Positions 34,502 to 45,535 of a stretch of 64,000 bases of DNA are shown one piece after another. Below the pieces are notes generated by a model. That model saw nothing but the letters and a program-made list of their open reading frames with translations. It was not told the origin of the DNA and ran no database searches. The stretch's first letter is position 1, and every line of letters starts with the position of its first letter. The DNA is from Amorphophallus konjac (taxonomy: Eukaryota; Streptophyta; Magnoliopsida; Alismatales; Araceae): positions 166,452,334 through 166,516,333 of the forward strand of contig CM040120.1 in NCBI GenBank assembly GCA_022559845.1. The letters are read 5' to 3'. A program made the position numbers and the translations under genes.

Positions 34502-35971
34502 ATGCGCCACAAGCACCAAGCCCGACGCCCCGGAATGGCTGAAGAAGGAGAAACCTCGCCGCCGCCGCCGACCGCCGCCGTGACGGCGACCACAGAAGGA
34601 CCACCGCCGGCGGAGGTGCCTATGAAGTCCACGGCCCGGGGAGACGCACCCCCACCACCGCCCGACGCCATGGAAGAACCGGGAGCGGACGCAGCCGATG
34701 AGGAACTTGCCGGAGAGGGGCCACCGGCGGAGAAGCCGGCCAAGAAGCTACGGGACCCCGAGGTAGGTGCTCTAACCCCCCCCCCATTTCCATTTTTCTT
34801 CATGCATGATAGTTAAAGGGGGATTAGAGGGCTTAAGGGGGGCAGTTTGGGGGGCCACGGTGGCCTCCCTGCCAGTGGGGAACCGCCACTGACGTCGGGG
34901 AAGATGACGGTGGAGCAGTTGAACAGAAACCGCGGAAACAAAAACATACGGCTCACATAGAGCCGCTCAAACTTCATACGGCCCAGGGATAGCAGTTCAA
35001 ACTCACACAACAATAGAACTGAACCAAACAATGACGGTGAGAGTCTCCCCGTACAAACAATCAAACGGGCCTCATCGGTCGGTGCCAAAACTGGTCAACA
35101 AAGAACAATGTGGTCCCCATAGGCCCGCCCAACCTTCCTGTGGCCCAGGAGCGGCCGTTTGACACTAAGCAGTCTGAGGAAAGAACGGTGCAAGATCACC
35201 CGTTAAGATAGGAACGGCCTACATCAGCCCGTTCGAAACACAGAACCTGGGGAGTAAAACGGTGCACATGGGACAGTTCAAGGGGATGAGCGGCCTGTGG
35301 GGAACCGCTCTTCTGACAGAGATTCAAAGCTTGATAATTTTATTTATATGAAACAAAGTGCTAAAATAAATTACTAAAATGCATCTAAAATGAATGAAAT
35401 GAATGCAGGGAAAGCGCAAGACCCGCACCTCGTGGCTATAGGTCCGCGCAATGTACTTAGCACTGTCAGAATTCCAGAGGGAGCGGTTGGCTGCCATGGG
35501 GTTCACCCCATTCCTGTGCATTGAGGTGTGTCGATTCGACGCAGCTCTGCTCTACGCCCTGCATGACCGCTGGGACCCAGTGAGTCGGACGTTCCTTTTC
35601 CCGTAGGGGCATATGGCTCCCACGCTGGAGGACGTGGCCAGGCTCACTGGCCTTCGAGTGCACGGGTCACCGGTTAGCGGGACTACCTTTCCTGAGTACC
35701 GGGCGATGGCTCGGGGATTGCTGGGCTTAGAGCTACGGCACCCTGAGAGGCAGTCGACCCTGCTACCCAGGGCTAGTCTCCAGGACAGCCTGGGATGACG
35801 AGGAGCGGGAGTTTCAGTCAGCGAGCAGCCGGAGGAGCACCTGTAGCGGTTGGTGGAGCTGGTGCGGCCGCAGGTAGCTGCAGGACCAGGAGCGGAGGCG
35901 GATAGAGTGCTGAGGCGGTTCTTGATGCTGATGTTCGGGTGACTCCTCTTCTCCACCAGAGCGGACGTGAT
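34502..35971 (+). pseudogene. Plant mobile domain (PMD) gene, two exons, truncated by Tat-3
   Basis: Exon 1 is 34502-34762: M-R-H-K-H-Q then an acidic, P/A/E-rich stretch ending L-R-D-P-E, with donor GAG/GTAGGT. The intron is 34763-35408 (acceptor AATGCAG). Exon 2 from 35409 reads G-K-R-K-T-R, then the PMD block: F-D-A-A-L-L-Y-A-L-H-D-R-W-D-P, F-L-F-P, M-A-P-T-L-E-D-V-A-R-L-T-G-L and V-H-G-S-P-V-S-G. Stops: TAG at 35439, TAG at 35604 (where PMD proteins usually have W), TGA at 35796 and others. Tat-3 interrupts it at 35971. PMD proteins of the MAIN/MAIL family act in plant nuclei in silencing, and PMD copies in transposons are known. It is antisense to Tat-2. The splice sites are inferred from consensus and frame. 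Confidence 0.75.
34763..35408 (+). other. Intron of the PMD pseudogene, filled with hairpins
   Basis: Phase-0 intron with donor GTAGGT and acceptor TGCAG. It holds CG-rich inverted repeats: GGCCAC-g-GTGGCC (34853-34865), CAGTGG with CCACTG (34873-34891), CGGCTC with GAGCCG (34949-34965), and weaker ones near 35190, 35212 and 35287. These resemble the arrays in the Tat-3 LTR and leader. Confidence 0.6.
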
Positions 35972-37677
35972 TGTTGACACCCATTTTATACCGATAATTT
36001 GAGTCGTTTCTCTTACTCCCATTAGTTGATGCCTCGAGTTGTCCATCATTCATTGGGCCATTTTTTGTGGCACGTCTTGGGCTCATTTTATGGGTCGTCT
36101 CCCTCCTTGGTGAAGTCCATGGCGATTCAGGGCTTAATGGGCCTTGGCCTTGGTCAATTTAACGTTTCATAGCATAAACGGCCCAACCTCAGCCGTTCAG
36201 AAGATAAGCGGTTGAATATGGACCGTTCATACATTTTGTTAATTTCTGAGGTCTTTTCTGAATATTCACCGACAGGCTGTGGTGCGGCCCTATTAGGACC
36301 GTTCAAACCAATGGAAGGGCTTATTACAACCGCCTATACCTCAAAGTCCTATGCACGCCCATTTTCTCAGATAATTATCAAATTATCCGAATTATCACCG
36401 ACATGGTGAAACGGTTGGCTATTGGCCGCTCTACACTAGAACGGTCTCACTAGAACCGTTCACCTTTGAGGGTCCAAGGGCGGGCGTTTCGGCCAGTTAG
36501 AGAGATAATTGGGTTGATTTTTTGATTATCCAAATTTCCACCGACAGCTTGGACGGTCTGAACCAGACCGCCCAAATGTTGCGCGGTCTATCGTAAGACC
36601 GCTCATCCCGTCGGATGAGGCTTTTTAACAAACTTTTATCTCTTTTATTCATGGCTTTATCCCCAGTTTGTTTTGATGATTTCTCCGTGGATAATTAACC
36701 ATTTTTGATGCCGTTTCGACTGGATAAGAGATTATGATAATATCTATGATTTGTCTTTTATAATCTCGACCTGAAAATACCTAAAAACCCTAATTTCGGG
36801 GCTGGCTTTCTAGGCTCTATAAATAGACCCTAGTGGCCGGACGTCGAAAGGGGGGGGGGAGATTTTTGGTCGACGGCGAAGCCCTGCCGCATTCCTGAGT
36901 GACCTAGCACCAAGGAGGGAGGCTCTCTATGTCCTTACGAGCCTCCGGTTCAGGGAGTAGTCCATGGGTTGTGTTGTAGTGTCATCTATAGATTTCTTCG
37001 TCGTCTGTTGCATGCATTGCTTTTCCCCCATGTCCTCCCTCGTTTTCATTTCCATGCACACATCCACCCATGCTTTTGTCACCCTAGGGGTTTAAAATCT
37101 CCCAGGTATTCCCCTTTCCATTAATTTATGCTTAATCTTTCTTATGTGAACATGTACTACGTCATTTAGTTCTAATTTGGGTGTTTCTCTCGTGTCTTTA
37201 CACTGTTTTGCAGGTCAGCACTTCATTAGCACGAGGCCCATCCCCTCTGGCCGGCCGGAGAGGGTGGAGGTCGAACCCTTGTCAACTTGCTGCGTGAAGG
37301 GCTTGAGCGGCTTCACTTTGGCCGTTCAACGTGTGGTGCGGTTCACCGACGACCGTTCTTCCTTGGCGTGTGGTCTACCTTCCACCGTTCGTCCCACGGC
37401 AGCAGCTCCTCCCGCATCCTTTGCAGCGTACAAGGATGGTCTGTCGTAAGACCGTGTCGGGTCAAGCGGTTCCTAACGAACCGTTCATTTCTCCAGCGCT
37501 GCAGCTCACCCCTTTCCAAGGTACGGCATGTCGGTCACGTACGGCGCCTTGGTGGCGATCACGGTCCTTTTGTTCTCTACTTTCCTCTCGTTTTCGTTAT
37601 TTACCCATTACGCATTGGTCCACGCACTTGATGCGCCCTGATTCTTAGAGAGAGGAGAGGAAAAATATATATCTACA
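35972..37677 (+). repeat. 5' LTR of Tat-3
   Basis: 1706 bp, TGTTGACACCC ... TCTACA. TATA box TATAAATAG at 36818-36826. Many CG-rich hairpins lie in U3 and in the transcribed part. A primer-site-like TGGCGATCACGGT lies inside it at 37553-37565, 134 bp before the real site. Confidence 0.85.
36818..36826 (+). promoter_or_regulatory. TATA box of the Tat-3 5' LTR
   Basis: TATAAATAG, conserved at 63538-63546 in the 3' LTR and, inverted, at 32335-32343 in Tat-2. Conservation across three LTRs supports it. Confidence 0.7.
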
Positions 37678-37686
37678 CCCCTTTTA

Positions 37687-37703
37687 TGGCGATCACGGTG
37701 GAC
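37687..37703 (+). other. Probable primer-binding site of Tat-3
   Basis: TGGCGATCACGGTGGAC, 9 nt after the LTR end; it shares its first 15 bases with the Tat-1 site. tRNA not identified. Confidence 0.55.
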
Positions 37704-39018
37704 CCCTAATGCCCATCGTGCTGTTGAGATTGCTGACCCTCTTTCTTTGTGTCCAAGTTTTTTGTTCTTCCCAAGAGTGATTTGCAGGTTGGGGTGCGTT
37801 TCCGTCCCCTGGGACCTGAGCGGTTCTCCCAGAGCCGCCCAACACAGACACAGTTAACATTCCACCGTTCAACCCTGCAGTCCGAGCCAGCTTCGCCGGT
37901 CTTTCCTGTTACAGATGGTGCCATATACACCGTCCAATATTTAGAGCGGTCTGGGTCTAGCCGTTCAGTCCTCCAGCACAGGTGCATTTCGCTTTGTTCT
38001 TATTGTAGGTACGCGGCTGCTGGGGGACCGTTCGGGCTGTCGCACGGTTGATGATAGACCGTCTGTCTGGTATTATCTTTGCCTCCCGCTGTTGCCCCAT
38101 GTGTTCAGGTCCTGTGATTACGTTATAGTTTTGCTTTCTCTCTGCATTATACGGTCCCAGACAGACCGTTCTACTGTTGGAGCGGTCGAGGAAGAACCGT
38201 TCATCTGCTGCCACAGCGTACTTACGTTATACTTTGATTATCATATTTCATGTGGTCTGCTATTTCTGGCACTATTCATTGATGCCCCCCGATTTCCTTA
38301 TCATCATTGCACCACCATGTTTCTATATTGCTCATTTTGTATGTTTATTCATTGATTGTTAGCTGATATGCTAGATTGTGCATGCACCCCGGTGCGCATA
38401 GGAGCATCCACCTTTTTCACATTAGTTGCATTCCTACCGAGGTAGGGTTTCCTCTCGTCTCCATATTCCTTGGAGCCGACTAGGGACCTTGCCGAGGGCC
38501 TCCGTAAGCCCCCGTGAGCCGTGGATTCCCACACTGACGCCGGGCCGGTTGTACCTTTCCACCCCATAGGCTTGCATTTACATACATTGTGAAGGAGTTA
38601 ACCCTAGTCAACCTAAAGTTTGGACCTTATTCTCTATAGGATACCTATCTTGAGGGAATTAATCTTAATTTGAAAATATTTAAAGGCCCACTCAAAACTT
38701 TGATAACAAAATACTTCCCATCATATTAACTTGTTTGACTTGGGTGAAATCCTTCATATTGTTTGTGTTGTGTGGGCTTGTCCAAGCCCACTTGTGTTAT
38801 TTTGTGTTGCATCCCCCATCATCCATATAGGTTTTATTGTTAGGCCCATTTAGGGTAGTCCATTTTGTTTGTCCATTTGTCTAGTCTCATTGTCCTAGGT
38901 TTCTTTTTCTTTTTCTTTTCTTTTTCTTTGCATTATTGAGTCAGTCCCCCTCCTTTGAGCCCTTACTTCCCTCATTGTATTTCCCTGATTTTCCTGTATA
39001 AAGTCTCCATTTGCCCTC
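37704..39018 (+). other. Untranslated leader of Tat-3
   Basis: About 1.3 kb with CG-rich hairpins to about 38220, then AT-richer sequence without repeats or convincing coding up to the gag ATG. Confidence 0.7.
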
Positions 39019-41427
39019 ATGGAGCACCGTTTTTCTCCTGTATATTACCCTTCTTCTTCCCCATCTTCTTATTCCCATGTACATTCCTCTTCCCACGCGG
39101 GCCCATCTCCTCGTGGCCCTTCCGACCCGCAAGCAAATCATGTGACCCACTTATCATTTGTCGCCTGCCAAACGGCCCCAGTCCAGGCCCAAAAGTTCAT
39201 TGCTAATCTTAGTGGGGCCCCTTCCTTTAACGGGCCCTCTTATTCTCTTAATGGGCCCCATGTTGCTGCTGGCCCAATCGGTCCTTATTCTCATGTTCAT
39301 GATTTTTCTAGGCCCATGTATCATGCCACTCATGGAATGGGCTTCCCCTCTTCTCAATCCAGATCCCTTTATCCAGCCCAATACCATACTCCTAGCCCAA
39401 ATTCACACTCTCTTGCTCAAGCTAGCTTGCATCCTTCTCAGTCTCTCCCCATCGAGGAGATGATTGCTCAAACGCAGTGTCGGCTTGATGAACTTCAGCA
39501 GCAAATTGATCCCCAAACTTCTTTGAGTGTCCCATTCGCATTCCAAGGTCTTCAGCTTCCACCGCGTTCACAAATTCCTGCTTATCGCTGCTATGGTGGA
39601 GTCGGTGACCCCTATGTGCACTTGAAGGAGTTTCTTTGTGAGTCGGCCCAATTTCGACATGACCAACGCTTGATGGCTTATTTATTTAGTCTGTCTCTAG
39701 AAGGCCCGGCTCGGGATTGGTTCTTTGCATTATCGCAAGACCAAGTGGTGATTTTTCAAGCCGTTCAACAGAAATTTGTTCAGTAGTATCAAGACCAGGT
39801 TGGGCCCAAGTATTCTATAGTTGATCTGGCCTATGAGAAGATGAAGCCTGACGAGGAGTTCTCTACCTTCGCCGACCGCTGGCGTCGCCTAGCTGTGCAA
39901 GTCCCGGGGCATATTCCGGAGGGAGAGCAAATCAAAATGATCATTTCTAATGCAACGCCCGAGTATCGGTTCATCTTAGCCTTGAATGACATCACCTCCT
40001 GGCAACAACTTTATAGCCGAGCCCGCTTCATCCACCAACAACTTTTAGGTTCCCTTGACCCCGAGTCCTCTCCACCCTCTACGCCCACATACGCCTCCTA
40101 TCCATCACCTTCCCTGAGTCAGCCCTCCACCACATATCCTTCCATGAGTCAGCCTTCCGCTCCCCCACACCCATATACCTCCACATATCCATATACCTCC
40201 ACATATCAACCCTCCATGAGTCAGCCTTCTGCCTCTTCATACCCGCATGAACCCCCACCTCCGGTCAAGGAAACACCACACCCCGAGCAGGTGGATACCG
40301 TCTATATACCCCCTCATCCGGCTCCGCATATGCCTTCACCAAATCCTTCCCTTAGCCATGCGCCATTGCCTACGCAACCTCTGCTTCCATCCCCGCAACC
40401 TTCTCTATCACCTTCCCATATCCCTCGGCATCCCCCTAGCCCGAAGCAGGCTCCTCCTCGCTCTCCATTGCCAGAGTGTTTTACCGACATTTTCGGGGTT
40501 TTAATGGCCACTCACGCGTTGTCGCTCCCTCCGGTTGTGTCTTGTCAACCAGCGATTGGGAATATACTTCATTTCTGTGAATTTCACCGCCAGCAGGGGC
40601 ATTTAGTGGAGGATTGCCCCGAGTTCCGGGATTATCTTTATGATCTAGAAGCGAAGAAGAGGATTGATTGGACTACTATTCATGAGGTCATTCTATATCT
40701 CCGCAGTAAGCAGCAACAACAGGGAGCGTCGCCTAAGCAGCCGTCTCCATCTCAAGGCCAGGGGCACCCCTGTGATTTTGTGTTTACCATAGCACCCGCT
40801 CCGTTATCTACCCCCTTATCCACTTCCCTGCCTATGCCATCGCCTACCCCGTTACCACCTCCATCTCCACCTACCTCATCACCTTCGCCATCTCCTACCC
40901 CATCTCCGCAACCTATGCCTACCCAATCTCTTCCTCAGGTTGGTGCCTTCACTTCCACCACCACTACTCCTACCCCCAACGCCGCTCGGCGTGTCGTATC
41001 AATACGCCGACGTTGGGTCCCACAACCTTCCATTTCCCCTTCATCTTTTTCCTTACCCTCTTCATTTCCACCACCTCCACTACCTCCATTGCCCGCATCG
41101 CCCTCTCCATCATCTCCACTACCCCTACAGCCATCACCACCGCCCTCACTACCTCCTCTCCTAGCGACCCCTATTCCATCACTTCCACCATCTCCACCGA
41201 TTTTGCCATCCCCTTCGCCATTGTTGCCCGAGCCTGAGCAAGCTATACTTACACCTCCACCTTCGCCTTTACCCCCTCCTACGCCTCCACCTTTGCTTTT
41301 ACCCCAACTTACACCTTCCAAGCCTTTACCCACACCTTCCAAGCCTATTACCTCCACTTCTCCATCCCCTTCCACCCCACAGAGCGGCTGTGCGTTATCT
41401 TTGGTGCCCCTTGGGTCTGGTCCCTAG
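39019..41427 (+). pseudogene. gag: gag of Tat-3
   Basis: ATG at 39019 (M-E-H-R-F-S-P). The frame is open for 803 codons but for a TAG at 39784-39786 in the capsid core. The N-terminal part is S/P-rich. The core (39560-40050) has C-Y-G-G-V-G-D-P-Y-V-H-L-K-E-F and L-E-G-P-A-R-D-W-F, then F-A-D-R-W-R and I-S-N-A-T-P-E-Y-R-F, matching Tat-1 gag. Proline-rich repeats follow (M-S-Q-P-S-A, Y-T-S-T-Y). A Cys/His motif C-E-F-H-R-Q-Q-G-H-L-V-E-D-C lies near 40580, then a very long P/S-rich tail. It ends at a TAG (41425). Gag would allow packaging into particles made by a related autonomous element. Confidence 0.85.
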
Positions 41428-42771
41428 GGAGATAATGAGCCGAGCCAGGTTTCGATTGTGCTTTTCAAGATTCAAGATGTCATTTGCCGCATGCCAATCC
41501 GGGTCCTAGTCCCTGGCTATTTTGGGGATAAAGAGCCTGCATTTTCAGAAATGTTTGCAAAGAAGTGTTCCCTTGCACTAGTGCCAGTTTCTTCACAAGC
41601 AAGGCCGGTGGCAATCTCATTGCTCGACGGAGGATTCACTATCGATGCTGTTATTTCTCATCGCTCCATTGCTATTCAGTTCACTGGCCAAGAGGGGTTC
41701 TCTACCGAGACGGTGCTCACTCATGCGGCCGCCAAGAGCCTGATGAATTCTATATGCAAGGGGCAGTTGGCCGTGTTTTCTGCATTCTCTAAGGACATTC
41801 TACATCTGTTATGCAATCTCCCTCGGTTTATTGGTAAGTCGGCCACGTCAACACCGCACATTACTCCCCCTCAGTGCTGTCCTGCTTTTCTGGTAAGGGA
41901 GTTATGCTTCGTGCCCAGTTGCCGAGTAGAGTTGTCGAATCTCCATGTTCTAGTGCCAAGAGATAAGACTCCATGGTTCCATGATACTCATCATCCTGAG
42001 GAGTCATTTGCTCAAGAATGTCCACAGCATGTTAGCACCGTGAGTCTAGGGGCAACCACCCCGATGAAGCTACATATTCACAGTCGGGCTAGGTCATCTG
42101 CCAGATGGGCCCGCTATTTGAGAAAACATTGTAGATTAAGGAGCCCGAAGGCCCGAGTCTGTGTCAGATGGATTCATTTCAAGGAGATTTCTACCAAGAA
42201 GAGGCGATGGCGCAAGTGCAAAGGCCGCATGTTGTGCACTCGAGGGGCCACTACTTCCTCTTCTCCTTTCTTCCATTCATCATTTCTTCTACTCAGCTCC
42301 CACCCTTGGGTGGTGTATTTACCTTCTCCCAATCCAATTTCTGTTATTGTCTCCTCTCTTTTCGGGTCCGCAAACCCCCATTATTCTTTCTCCCCTCATA
42401 CCGAACCTCCGGATTCTCAATTTTCTCATGATTCTAGGCCTCTGTCTATGTCATCCTTTCATCCCACTTTCGGGGTTTCTTCTGATCCTTCTCCTCCGGT
42501 ATCCCCGGGTTCTACTTCTCATTCTCTTTCCCCGACCCTGTCGGGTGTCCCGCGCGCTCTTTCCCCGACCTTATCGGGTGTCTATCATTTCCCTTCCCTG
42601 ATCTGGTCGGGTGTTTATGCTTCTTCTTCCCCGCCTCTGGCGGGTGATCGCTACTCTCCTTCTCTGACTATGTTGGATGATTCTTCCCCTCGTCTTTCTA
42701 TTCTTTCCTCCTCACCCTTTCGGGGTTCTCACCCTTTTTCTTGCTGTTTTCGAGGCTTTAGCCTGCCTTGA
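41428..42771 (+). pseudogene. Unknown region downstream of Tat-3 gag, same frame
   Basis: In frame with gag and separated from it by one TAG (41425-41427), it stays open for 447 codons to a TGA at 42771. I do not recognise the family. The first third (41440-42000) looks globular (R-M-P-I-R-V-L-V-P-G-Y-F-G-D, then I-S-L-L-D-G-G-F-T-I-D-A-V). The middle is very basic (K-K-R-R-W-R-K-C-K, near 42200). The last third is S/P-rich with P-T-L-S-G-V-like repeats (42530-42650). It has no DTG, YVDD or DDE motif, so it does not replace pol. A GTG at 41458 is unlikely to be a true start. Confidence 0.6.
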
Positions 42772-43215
42772 TCTTAGTTAATCCCTGTTTATTCTGTATT
42801 GGCTTCCTTGTTATCAGGGCCTCAATGCCTTAACGAGGGAGTTCTAGGCCTCGTCTCTCTTCCTTTTTATCCCTTCTTCATCCAGTATGATGTCTGCCAC
42901 TCCTCTGTGTCGAGGAATCCAATCCTTTACTCTCCTTTCATCCTTTATCCTTGCAAGCAAAGGAATGCAAAGCTACTCGTGCTCTTCAAACCTTGATGAT
43001 CGAGATCGCTTCAGGAGGACGGTTTCCACGCCATAGATTTGCAAAGGTATCTTTGATTTTGTGCCGAAACATATTATCATTGCTATTACTGTGTTATTTC
43101 TGCACGTGCTTATAATGTTGGTTCCTTAACATGATCGAGTGGCTTTAGGAGTCTTTGTTTAATTAGATCTTAACTTTGTGTCAAATAAAAAAGTTAGCTT
43201 CTGCAGCATCCTTAG
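42772..43215 (+). other. Non-coding Tat-3 sequence before the Chromo-2 insertion
   Basis: No domain or repeat seen. The last five bases, CTTAG (43211-43215), are the target duplication of Chromo-2. Confidence 0.6.
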
Positions 43216-45357
43216 TGGTGAGGACACGCGCCACGCTTCACGACGGAGTACACGGATCTCGCCGGCATCCCTTTGGCTCGGTGATCACTTGGCGGACGCG
43301 CAGAGTTATCTTTAGTTATTTATGCTTTAGGCCATGCTGGGCCTTGGTTTAGTCCCTGCGTGGACACTTTATTTATTATTGTGGACCTTTGTAGGCCAAT
43401 TGGGGCCAATTAGGCTTCCATTAGGTGATGTTAGGCTTATTAGTTAGGCAAGAGGGTTAGTGGGCCACCTTGTGGTCCACCCTTCTTGGCCCATTTGGGC
43501 TGACCACCTTCCCACATGGTTGGCCCATTGGGATTTGCGCCCCCCCCCTTGTGGATTAGGGTTTTGGGCGCCCCCCTTCATCTCTTCCAAGAGGAAGAGG
43601 TGGCAGCCGCCCCCACTCCTACTTTGTAGGAGTGGAGTGCGCATCCCCCCCCCTTCCCCATCCGACCACACCCCTCCTCCTTTGGCCGCCCCCTTCCCCC
43701 AATTGCCTCCTAGATTCTAGGAAGCCTTGCGCCCCCCCCTTTCCCCCCTTGCCTTGTGCGCACCCCCCTCCCCTCCCTCTTGGCTAGGGTTTCAAACCTA
43801 GCATTCCCCCTCCCCATATAAAAGATCTCTTGTATTTTCTTTGGAGAATTAATGAATGAATAGATGAAAAAAAATTGATTGAGCAGCCATTGGCGCAGCC
43901 ACCCCTTGGAGAGGGCGACCCTCTCTTCCTCCTCTGCTCCTGCGACGGGAGCAACCCCGGGGTGCGACTCCCCATCCCCTCGGTGCGACGCCGAGGTTCT
44001 CCCTCCTTTCTACTTCGTCTCCGGTTCGTGTTCGCGAGTTCCAGATTCAGCCCCGAGTTGCAGCGGCGACCCTGTCCGGTGCTGATCGAATCTGAGCCCC
44101 CTCCTTTTTCTGTGGATACGTCTACAAGTCAGCGACGCGTGGGTCTTGGTTTCGCCTCGATCCGAGGTCGGCACCACCCGTGGCGGATTTCCTCGTGAGC
44201 TAGCGCAGGAGCCTCCATCTCTGCGCGCCCAGATCCCACCTCCTCCTTGCAAAAATCCCACAGGACGCACGACGTCGAGTTTGGAGCTGATTTCTTCAGG
44301 GTTGGTACCTCTCGTCGTCCTCTTTCCAACGCCGCCAACCTCGTCTCCTTCCGACGCCCGAGCTGTTCGTGGCGTCCGTTCCCGTGAAGTCGCGCGGATC
44401 TGTCCAGTCCACCCAGCGCCAGAAGACCCGGCGACTTCCCGAGTTCACGGCGTCCAACCTCGACCAGATCTGGTCGAGCCCTTTTGTCCGGACCTGCTGC
44501 TCTGCGTCCCCAGTGTCCTCCCTCAAGCGGAGCCTCGTTCGTCTTCCAGAACAGCGAGTTACCATTTTCCCCGCTCGACAGCGCGGTTCTGGAGGCAGTT
44601 TTCTTGTCCCCACTTGCAGGTGCGGCCACGGCTACTTCGATCGGAATCTGAGGGCGCCCTTTGGCCGAGGCTTCCTCCTGCGACCTAACTGCGCGCCGTC
44701 GCTGACGGCACCCCAATCGGATCCCGGAGCGGACCGTGAGAGCCCTTTTCGCCGAGTCGCGCGTTGCTGCGATTCTGCCGGTCGGCGTCCGGGCCTTCCT
44801 CGCGATCAACTCCTCCACCGAGTGCCGCCCGTCAGCCCGTGTATCGGCCGCCCCGAATGGAGTTGTTGTAGCCTGTTATCTCCCTGCGAGGAGTGGGCAC
44901 CATTGCTGGCTTGTACCTATTCTTTCATTGTGTGTATCGGGGTTGTCGGTCTCGGCCGGGGTTCCTTCCCCACGCCTAGGCGTGGAGGTACGTGCGACGC
45001 TCCCCCCCCTTGGCATTTTGCTTTACTAGTATGTGATTTTGTATGCCGCGTGAGAGTGTAGGAATCCTAGCTAGCATTCAACACCGCGAGATCGTGAGTG
45101 AGCGTATCCCATTCCGTGGCCCTAGTCGAGCACCGAGCTCGGACTAGACTCCTATAGTTGCGCGTCGGCTCCTTTGCCGCTTTGATCCACTCGCTTCCCT
45201 CATAGGGACGACCGTGGACTTGGGTTTCTTGTTGAGAGACGCCTCTCTTCGGAGGAATAGTACGGAGGTCGATCTATCGGCTTGCCTTGTCGCGTGCGCG
45301 TGCTGGTCGCATTCTTTAGCGTCCTAGGTTAGCTAGCGAGTCAGTTGTCCCGCATCA
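43216..45357 (+). repeat. 5' LTR of Chromo-2
   Basis: 2142 bp, TGGTGAGG ... CCCGCATCA. TATA box TATAAAAG at 43817-43824. It is GC-rich with C-runs downstream of that. Several open frames of 180-230 codons on both strands are judged non-coding. Confidence 0.95.
43817..43824 (+). promoter_or_regulatory. TATA box of Chromo-2 LTRs
   Basis: TATAAAAG; identical copy at 48352-48359 in the 3' LTR. It lies 601 bp into the LTR, ahead of a likely transcribed R/U5. Confidence 0.65.
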
Positions 45358-45361
45358 AATT

Positions 45362-45373
45362 TGGTATCAGAGC
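45362..45373 (+). other. Primer-binding site of Chromo-2 (initiator Met tRNA)
   Basis: TGGTATCAGAGC, 4 nt after the LTR end. Confidence 0.92.
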
Positions 45374-45535
45374 TTAGGGAACCAGTTTGTTCTAACAAAT
45401 TGGGGTCTTAGGTCTTTTGAGTCTCTTAGTTCATCTAGGTAACCAACCATTGCATTGTCATTTTAGGCTTGTGTCTAGTTAGAGTTTTTATCCTTGTCTC
45501 GTTGAGTCTTGCATGTCCAGCTCCCCGCCAGCCCC

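Larger units (their letters stand above)
31473..35971 (-). mobile_element. Tat-2: 3' end of a minus-strand Tat-type element carrying an antisense PMD gene
   Basis: The minus-strand 3' LTR is 33219 to 31473, preceded by a polypurine tract (33220-33232). The 3' internal region (33220 to about 34080) matches that of Tat-3 (51590-52431) in reverse. Beyond it is a plus-strand, two-exon PMD pseudogene. The rest of Tat-2 lies to the right of Tat-3, outside the window. The left target flank is CTTGC. Confidence 0.75.
36177..38220. repeat. CGG/CCG hairpin array in the Tat-3 LTR and leader
   Basis: Perfect-stem examples: AACGGC/GCCGTT (36177-36197), AACGGT/ACCGTT (36440-36460), CGGTCTG-aac-CAGACCG (36554-36570), GCGGTCT-atcgta-AGACCGC (36583-36602), CGGTTC-ctaac-GAACCG (37467-37483) and ACGGTC/GACCGT (38152-38170). 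Weaker ones are near 36208, 36279, 36411, 37304, 37337, 37437, 37818, 37943, 38043 and 38180. The arms change together while pairing is kept. Confidence 0.85.

Noticed and set aside
34477..34803. Minus-strand 108-codon frame, G/A/S-rich
   Set aside because: Antisense of PMD exon 1; the plus strand has the start, splice site and PMD continuation.
35586..35606. Short GT...AG segment as a second PMD intron
   Set aside because: Reading through it keeps the PMD frame and residues; the TAG replaces a usual Trp codon, so a stop mutation is simpler.
35552..36049. Minus-strand 165-codon frame
   Set aside because: Antisense of PMD exon 2 running into the Tat-3 LTR.
40935..41375. Minus-strand 146-codon glycine-rich frame
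   Set aside because: Antisense of the proline-rich gag tail of Tat-3.
44129..45061. Open frames of 180-230 codons on both strands in the Chromo-2 5' LTR, repeated at 48664-49596
   Set aside because: GC-rich LTR sequence; their presence twice is explained by young LTRs. No family resemblance.
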